Shown: piece by piece, positions 58,916-64,000 of the stretch | How the letters are laid out: every line of letters begins with the position of its first letter | Numbering within the stretch: the stretch's first letter is position 1 | Assembly (NCBI RefSeq): GCF_902859735.1 | Contig: NZ_CADIJY010000006.1 | Span: 186,001-250,000 of the forward strand | Reading direction: 5' to 3' | Length of the DNA: 64,000 nucleotides | Source: Achromobacter aegrifaciens | GTDB taxonomy: Bacteria > Pseudomonadota > Gammaproteobacteria > Burkholderiales > Burkholderiaceae_B | Notes under the pieces: model-generated | Seen by the model: only the letters and a program-made list of their open reading frames with translations | What the model was told of the DNA's origin: nothing | The model's database searches: none | Position numbers and translations under genes: made by a program

Positions 58916-60739
58916 TCAGACGGCGGATTCGCGCGCGGCGCGCTTGCGCTCGTTTTCCAGCAGGAAGCGCTTGCGCAGACGGATCGACTTGGGCGTGATT
59001 TCCACGAGTTCGTCGTCGTCGATGAATTCCACGGCGTATTCCAGCGACATCTGGATGGGCGGAACCAGGCGCACGGCTTCGTCGGTGCCCGAGGCGCGCA
59101 CGTTGGTCAGCTGCTTGCCCTTGATGGGGTTCACGACCAGGTCGTTGTCGCGGCTGTGGATGCCGATGATCATGCCTTCGTACAGCGCATCGCCCGGGCT
59201 CACGAACATGCGGCCGCGATCCTGCAGCTTCCACAGGGCGTAGGCCACGGCGTCGCCGTGATCCTGGCTGATCAGCACGCCATTGCGGCGCTCGCCGATC
59301 GAGCCTTCCTTGATGGGCGCGTATTCGTGGAAGATGTGGCTCATCAGGCCGGTGCCGCGCGTCAGCGTCAGGAACTCGTTCTGGAAACCGATCAGGCCGC
59401 GAGCCGGGATCAGGTATTCCAGGCGGGTACGGCCGCGGCCGTCCGGCTGCATGTCCTGCAGGTCGCCCTTGCGGCGGCCCAGCTCTTCCATCACGCCGCC
59501 CTGGTGGGCGTCTTCGACGTCGACGGTCAGCGATTCGAACGGCTCGCACTTCACACCGTCGATATCCTTGAACACCACGCGCGGACGCGACACGGCCAGC
59601 TCGTAGCCTTCGCGGCGCATCGTTTCCAGCAGAATGGTCAGGTGCAGTTCACCGCGGCCCGACACCTCGAACACCGTGTCGTCGCCCGTGTCGCGCACGC
59701 GCAGCGCCACGTTCGACTTCAGTTCGCGGTCCAGGCGGTCGCGCAGCTGGCGGCTGGTCACGAACTTGCCTTCGCGGCCGGCCAAGGGCGAGGTGTTCAC
59801 CATGAAGTTCATGGTCAGGGTGGGCTCGTCGATGCGCAGCATCGGGAACACGTCCTGATTGGCGGTGTCGGTCACCGTGCAGCCGATGCCCAGCTCTTCG
59901 ATGCCGTTGATCAGCACGATGTCGCCGGCTTCGGCTTCGTCCACGACGATGCGCTCCAGGCCGTGGAACTTCAGCACCTGGTTGATGCGGCCGCGGCCGC
60001 CCTGGCCTTCAGGACCGAACTTGTAAGCCACTTCCATGCCGGGACGCATGCGGCCGCGGTTGATGCGGCCCACGCCGATCTTGCCGACGTAGCTGTTGTA
60101 GTCCAGCGAGATGATCTGCATCTGCAGCGGACCATTGGGATCGTCGTCGCGCTGCGGCACGTGTTCGAGGATGGCTTCGAACAGCGGGCGCATGTTGCCT
60201 TCGCGCACTTCAGGATTCAGGCCGGCGTAGCCCGACAGGCCCGAGGCGTAGATCACCGGGAAGTCCAGCTGCTCGTCGGTGGCGCCCAGCTTGTCGAACA
60301 GGTCGAAGGTGGCGTTGATGACGAAATCGGTGCGGGCGCCCGGACGGTCGACCTTGTTGACCACGACGATGGGCTTCAGGCCCAGGGCCAGCGCCTTGCG
60401 GGTCACGAAGATGGTCTGGGGCATGGGGCCTTCAACCGCATCCACCAGCAGCAGCACGCCGTCGACCATGGACAGCACGCGCTCGACTTCGCCGCCGAAG
60501 TCCGCGTGTCCCGGGGTGTCGATGATGTTGATGTGCGTGCCTTCGTATTCGACGGCACAGTTCTTGGCCAGAATCGTAATGCCGCGTTCTTTTTCCAGGT
60601 CGTTCGAGTCCATGACCCGTTCGGTCAGCGCCTGGTTTTCGCGGAAGGTGCCGGATTGGCGCAGCAGCTGGTCGACCAGGGTGGTTTTACCGTGGTCCAC
60701 GTGGGCGATGATGGCGACGTTGCGCAAGGCGCGAGTCAT
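58916..60739 (-). CDS. typA: Translational GTPase TypA/BipA
   Basis: A 607-residue ribosome-binding GTPase of the EF-G/LepA type. P-loop [10 protein letters not shown] (residues about 11-20), [12 protein letters not shown] and NKVDRP are present, then the EF-G-like domains and BipA C-terminal domain. Helps assemble 50S subunits at low temperature and under stress. ATG overlaps the truB stop by four bases, the last gene of the infB-rbfA-truB-typA run. Confidence 0.97.
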   Translation of the reverse strand: MTRALRNVAIIAHVDHGKTTLVDQLLRQSGTFRENQALTERVMDSNDLEKERGITILAKNCAVEYEGTHINIIDTPGHADFGGEVERVLSMVDGVLLLVDAVEGPMPQTIFVTRKALALGLKPIVVVNKVDRPGARTDFVINATFDLFDKLGATDEQLDFPVIYASGLSGYAGLNPEVREGNMRPLFEAILEHVPQRDDDPNGPLQMQIISLDYNSYVGKIGVGRINRGRMRPGMEVAYKFGPEGQGGRGRINQVLKFHGLERIVVDEAEAGDIVLINGIEELGIGCTVTDTANQDVFPMLRIDEPTLTMNFMVNTSPLAGREGKFVTSRQLRDRLDRELKSNVALRVRDTGDDTVFEVSGRGELHLTILLETMRREGYELAVSRPRVVFKDIDGVKCEPFESLTVDVEDAHQGGVMEELGRRKGDLQDMQPDGRGRTRLEYLIPARGLIGFQNEFLTLTRGTGLMSHIFHEYAPIKEGSIGERRNGVLISQDHGDAVAYALWKLQDRGRMFVSPGDALYEGMIIGIHSRDNDLVVNPIKGKQLTNVRASGTDEAVRLVPPIQMSLEYAVEFIDDDELVEITPKSIRLRKRFLLENERKRAARESAV

Positions 60740-61488
60740 AGCGAGTCCTTTAAGGTCAGGGTGGAGGGCAGCAAGCCCTCCGGCAATTCGTTCAATGCAA
60801 GCAATGCCTGCTTGGGGTCTGGCATGGCCTGCAAGGCATCCAGCGCAACGGCGCGTTCCAGGGAAAACGGCCCGACGTGCGTGCGCCGCAGCGCCGTCAG
60901 GTGGGCGTAACAGCCCAGCACGCGCCCGATGTCCTGGGCCAGCGTCCGGATGTATGTGCCTTTACTGCATGCCACATCGATCTCTGCCTCGGTTCCGTTC
61001 AGGGACAGCAGTTCGATGCGGTAAATCGTGATCTGGCGCGGCGGCCGTTCCAGCTCGATGCCGGCGCGCGCGTACTCGTACAAGGGCTTGCCGTCGCGCT
61101 TGAGCGCCGAATACATGGGCGGAATCTGCTCGATCGTGCCCGAGAAACGTGACAGCGCGTCGCGCAGCGCCTGCTCATCAACGGTAAAGCCCGGCTCGGC
61201 GGTGGACACGACATTACCGGTCAGGTCGCCGGAGTCGGTTTCGGAGCCAAATTGCAGCGTAGCGCGATATGCCTTGTCGGCGTTGAGCATCGCGCCGGAA
61301 ATCTTGGTTGCGCGTCCCATGCAGCACACCAGCAGACCGGTGGCGAAGGGATCCAGCGTGCCAGTGTGGCCGGCTTTTGCCGCGTCCATGGCGCGTTTGG
61401 CGCGTTGCAGGGCGTGGTTGCTCGACAAACCCACGGGTTTGTCGAGCAACAGCACACCGTCGAGCGTAAGCCCGCGTCGTTTAGCCAT
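60736..61488 (-). CDS. truB: tRNA pseudouridine-55 synthase
   Basis: A 250-residue enzyme making pseudouridine 55 in the T-loop of tRNA. The catalytic Asp is in [29 protein letters not shown] and [14 protein letters not shown] are typical. I chose ATG 61488 ([12 protein letters not shown]) rather than an in-frame extension to 61614 overlapping rbfA. Between rbfA and typA. Confidence 0.97.
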   Translation of the reverse strand: MAKRRGLTLDGVLLLDKPVGLSSNHALQRAKRAMDAAKAGHTGTLDPFATGLLVCCMGRATKISGAMLNADKAYRATLQFGSETDSGDLTGNVVSTAEPGFTVDEQALRDALSRFSGTIEQIPPMYSALKRDGKPLYEYARAGIELERPPRQITIYRIELLSLNGTEAEIDVACSKGTYIRTLAQDIGRVLGCYAHLTALRRTHVGPFSLERAVALDALQAMPDPKQALLALNELPEGLLPSTLTLKDSL

Positions 61489-61525
61489 CGTCGGAATCCG
61501 GTTTAAAGCAGTGACGACAGCCCGA

Positions 61526-61927
61526 TCAGGACTGGTCTTCAGGTTCGTCGGGCACGCCCGAATGCGGGCCGGGCCGGTTTGCGCGGTCGATGAGGATCGA
61601 CATTTCGATGCCACGGGCGATCTGCTCGTCGTGGAAGAAGCGCAAAGTGGGGACAGTATGTATGTGCAGCAGCTTGTACAGCTGGGAATGCAGCCAACCG
61701 GCTTTCTCGTTCAGCAAGGCGGTCGCGGCTTCGGGCTCGGCGCCCAGAACCGTGAAATACACCTTGGCATGCGCGTAGTCGGTCGACAATTCCACACCAG
61801 AGAGCGTGATCAGTCCAGCGCGGGTCGTGTCGATCTCGCGCTGGATGATCCCGGCCAGATCCTTCTGGATCTGGTCGGCCAGCCGCAGATTGCGGCCGGG
61901 GATGGCTTTGGACTTGTGACGGCTCAT
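61526..61927 (-). CDS. rbfA: 30S ribosome-binding factor RbfA
   Basis: A 133-residue KH-fold protein ([17 protein letters not shown], then [13 protein letters not shown]) that helps mature the 16S rRNA 5' end. Located 24 bases after infB and 37 bases before truB, the usual order. C-terminal tail acidic (PDEPEDQS). Confidence 0.97.
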   Translation of the reverse strand: MSRHKSKAIPGRNLRLADQIQKDLAGIIQREIDTTRAGLITLSGVELSTDYAHAKVYFTVLGAEPEAATALLNEKAGWLHSQLYKLLHIHTVPTLRFFHDEQIARGIEMSILIDRANRPGPHSGVPDEPEDQS

Positions 61928-61951
61928 TAGAAAAAATGCCTCGCGGTCGCC

Positions 61952-64000
61952 TTACAGCGTACGCGCGATTTCCTTGATTTCAAAGACTTCCAGCTGGTCG
62001 CCCACCTGGATGTCGTTGTTGCCGCGCAGCGTAAGGCCGCAGTCGAAGCCCGACTTGACTTCCTTGACGTCGTCCTTGAAGCGGCGCAGCGAATCGAGCT
62101 GGCCGGTCCACTGGACCACGTTGTTGCGCAGCAGGCGGACTTGCGAATCGCGACGCACCAGGCCGTCCAGCACCATACAACCGGCGATGTTGCCGATGCG
62201 GGAAATGCTGTAAACCTCGCGGATCTCGACCAAGCCGATGACTTCTTCCTTTTTCTCGGGCGCCAACATGCCCGACATGGCTGCCTTCACTTCATCCACG
62301 GCGTCGTAGATGATGTTGTAGTAGCGCACGTCGATGCCGTTGTTCTCGGCCAGCTTCTTGGCGCTGGCTTCGGCGCGGACGTTGAAGCCGATGACGACGG
62401 CGTTCGAGGCGATGGCCAGGTTGATGTCGCTTTCCGAGATGCCGCCCACGGCGGCGTGCACGACCTGCACGCGCACTTCGTCGGTCGACAGCTTGACCAG
62501 GGACTGCACCAGCGCTTCCTGCGAACCCTGGACGTCGGTCTTCACGATCAGGGCCAGGGTCTGCGTGCCCTCGCCCAGGTTGTCGAACATGGACTCGAGC
62601 TTGGCGGCCTGTTGGCGGGCCAGCTTGACGTCGCGGAACTTGCCCTGGCGGAACAGCGCGATTTCGCGCGCCTTGCGCTCGTCGGACAGCACCATCAGCT
62701 CGTCGCCAGCGGCCGGCACTTCGGTCAGGCCCTGGATTTCCACGGGGATCGACGGACCGGCTTCCTGGATAGGCTTGCCGTTTTCGTCCAGCATGGCGCG
62801 CACGCGGCCAAAGCTTGCGCCGGCCAGCACCACGTCGCCACGGTGCAGGGTGCCGCTTTGCACCAGGATGGTCGCGACCGGGCCGCGGCCCTTGTCGAGA
62901 CGAGCTTCGATCACCAGGCCCTTGGCGGGCGCGTCGACGGGAGCCTTCAGTTCCAGCACTTCGGCCTGCAGCAGCAGGTTTTCCAGCAGATCGTCGATGC
63001 CTTCGCCGGTCTTGGCCGACACGGACACGAACGGCACGTCGCCGCCGTATTCTTCCGGCACCACTTCCTCGGCAACCAGTTCCTGCTTGACGCGGTCGGG
63101 GTTGGCGGAAGGCTTGTCGATCTTGGTCATGGCCACGACCATCGGAACGCCTGCGGCCTTCGCGTGGTGGATGGCTTCGCGGGTCTGCGGCATCACGCCG
63201 TCGTCGGCCGCGCAGACCAGGATGACGATGTCGGTCGCCTTGGCGCCGCGGGCACGCATGGCGGTAAACGCCTCGTGGCCCGGGGTGTCAAGGAAGGTCA
63301 CCATGCCGCGTTCGGTCTGAACGTGGTAGGCGCCGATGTGCTGAGTAATGCCGCCGGCTTCGCCCGCGGCAACCTTGGCGCGGCGGATGTAGTCCAGCAG
63401 CGAGGTCTTGCCGTGGTCGACGTGGCCCATGACGGTGACAACCGGCGCGCGCGGCAGCTGTTCGGCTTCCGACACGCTCGCGGTTTCGTCCAGGAAGGCT
63501 TCCGGGTCGTCCAGCTTGGCGGCGATTGCCACGTGGCCCAGTTCCTCGACCACGATCATGGCGGTTTCCTGGTCCAGCACCTGGTTGATGGTGACCATCT
63601 GGCCCAGCTTCATCAATTGCTTGATGACTTCTGCGGCCTTGACGGACATCTTGTGGGCCAGGTCGGCCACGCTGATGGTTTCCGGCACGTGAACTTCACG
63701 CGCGATGAATTCCTGCGGCGCCGGCTCGTTGCGGCGATCGTTCTGCTGGTTGCGGCCGCCTCGGCCGCCCTTGCCGCCGCCCTTGCCGCCAGCGCGCCAG
63801 CCGTCGCGGCTGGCCGGGGCTGCCGGCTTGTCCGCGGGCTTCTTGCGCGAAGCGTCATCGGACCAGGTCGAAGCGACTTCGGCGGTCTTGATGGTCTTCT
63901 TCGCGCCGGGAGCGGCGGGCTTGGCGTCCTTCTTGGCGCCGGGAGCGGCGCCCGGCTTGCCAGCCGGCTTGTGCAGCGTGCCGGAGATCGGCGCGGCAGC
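61952..64000 (-). CDS. infB: Translation initiation factor IF-2 (5' end outside window)
   Basis: A partial gene: the stop is at 61952 and the reading frame is open to 64000, so the N terminus is beyond the right edge. Visible are a Gly/Arg-rich and Ala/Lys-rich linker, an IF2-N domain ([20 protein letters not shown]), and a GTPase domain with [19 protein letters not shown] and TKID. The EF-Tu-like domain and C-terminal fMet-tRNA-binding domain follow. It brings initiator tRNA, whose gene is at 5869-5945, to the 30S subunit. Confidence 0.97.
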   Translation of the reverse strand, partial: AAAPISGTLHKPAGKPGAAPGAKKDAKPAAPGAKKTIKTAEVASTWSDDASRKKPADKPAAPASRDGWRAGGKGGGKGGRGGRNQQNDRRNEPAPQEFIAREVHVPETISVADLAHKMSVKAAEVIKQLMKLGQMVTINQVLDQETAMIVVEELGHVAIAAKLDDPEAFLDETASVSEAEQLPRAPVVTVMGHVDHGKTSLLDYIRRAKVAAGEAGGITQHIGAYHVQTERGMVTFLDTPGHEAFTAMRARGAKATDIVILVCAADDGVMPQTREAIHHAKAAGVPMVVAMTKIDKPSANPDRVKQELVAEEVVPEEYGGDVPFVSVSAKTGEGIDDLLENLLLQAEVLELKAPVDAPAKGLVIEARLDKGRGPVATILVQSGTLHRGDVVLAGASFGRVRAMLDENGKPIQEAGPSIPVEIQGLTEVPAAGDELMVLSDERKAREIALFRQGKFRDVKLARQQAAKLESMFDNLGEGTQTLALIVKTDVQGSQEALVQSLVKLSTDEVRVQVVHAAVGGISESDINLAIASNAVVIGFNVRAEASAKKLAENNGIDVRYYNIIYDAVDEVKAAMSGMLAPEKKEEVIGLVEIREVYSISRIGNIAGCMVLDGLVRRDSQVRLLRNNVVQWTGQLDSLRRFKDDVKEVKSGFDCGLTLRGNNDIQVGDQLEVFEIKEIARTL

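Overview
The window looks like a chromosomal segment of an Alcaligenaceae betaproteobacterium, most like Achromobacter or Bordetella. This rests on the very high GC content, the rpsF-priB-rpsR-rplI-dnaB and infB-rbfA-truB-typA gene orders, two periplasmic Bug-type (TctC-like) solute receptors, many LysR regulators, and an aspartate carbamoyltransferase with a helix-turn-helix-like N-terminal extension. I see no transposase, integrase, phage module or CRISPR array. Intergenic spaces are short (none over about 290 bases), and most contain a recognisable terminator or operator-like palindrome.

Layout. 0.2-5.7 kb: pyrB, several small lipoproteins and hypothetical proteins, an entericidin-like peptide and a HI0933/YhiN-type flavoprotein. 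5.8-13.1 kb: initiator tRNA, a MocR regulator overlapping a DedA gene, small unknowns, an Lrp regulator, a PdxA-family dehydrogenase and an SBF-like transporter. Two copies of a 38-base element made of inverted DnaA-box-like nonamers lie in this part. 13.1-22.3 kb: core replication, translation and isoprenoid genes (dnaB with a coupled kinase-like gene, rplI, rpsR, priB, rpsF, a DUF817 protein, folE2, dxs, ispA, xseB). 22.4-27.0 kb: an IclR regulator divergent from a Bug receptor, an acyltransferase, and a single-component Rieske oxygenase behind a structured leader.

27.1-34.7 kb is a 2-aminoethylphosphonate (AEP) locus. On the minus strand it encodes an ABC importer (phnT, a fused double permease, phnS), phosphonoacetaldehyde hydrolase (phnX) and a TIGR03364-type flavin oxidoreductase. 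On the plus strand are a LysR regulator and a PhnZ-like HD oxygenase. The usual enzymes feeding these two lyases (PhnW transaminase, PhnY dioxygenase) are absent, so the flavoenzyme is a candidate for making phosphonoacetaldehyde directly. This is the most interesting metabolic arrangement in the window.

34.7-53.3 kb: MFS and EamA exporters, LysR, 3-mercaptopyruvate sulfurtransferase, htpX, a beta-propeller lactonase, sdaA, a Na/Pi cotransporter, dienelactone hydrolase, a ZIP metal transporter with a palindromic operator over its -10 box, polA start-to-start with a LOG-family gene, and an M20 amidohydrolase with a Bug receptor and LysR. 53.3-58.8 kb: an aromatic catabolic cluster (benD, aromatic-acid MFS, catA, catB, divergent LysR) with no catC and no benABC in the window. 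58.9-64.0 kb: typA, truB, rbfA and infB, with infB running off the right edge.
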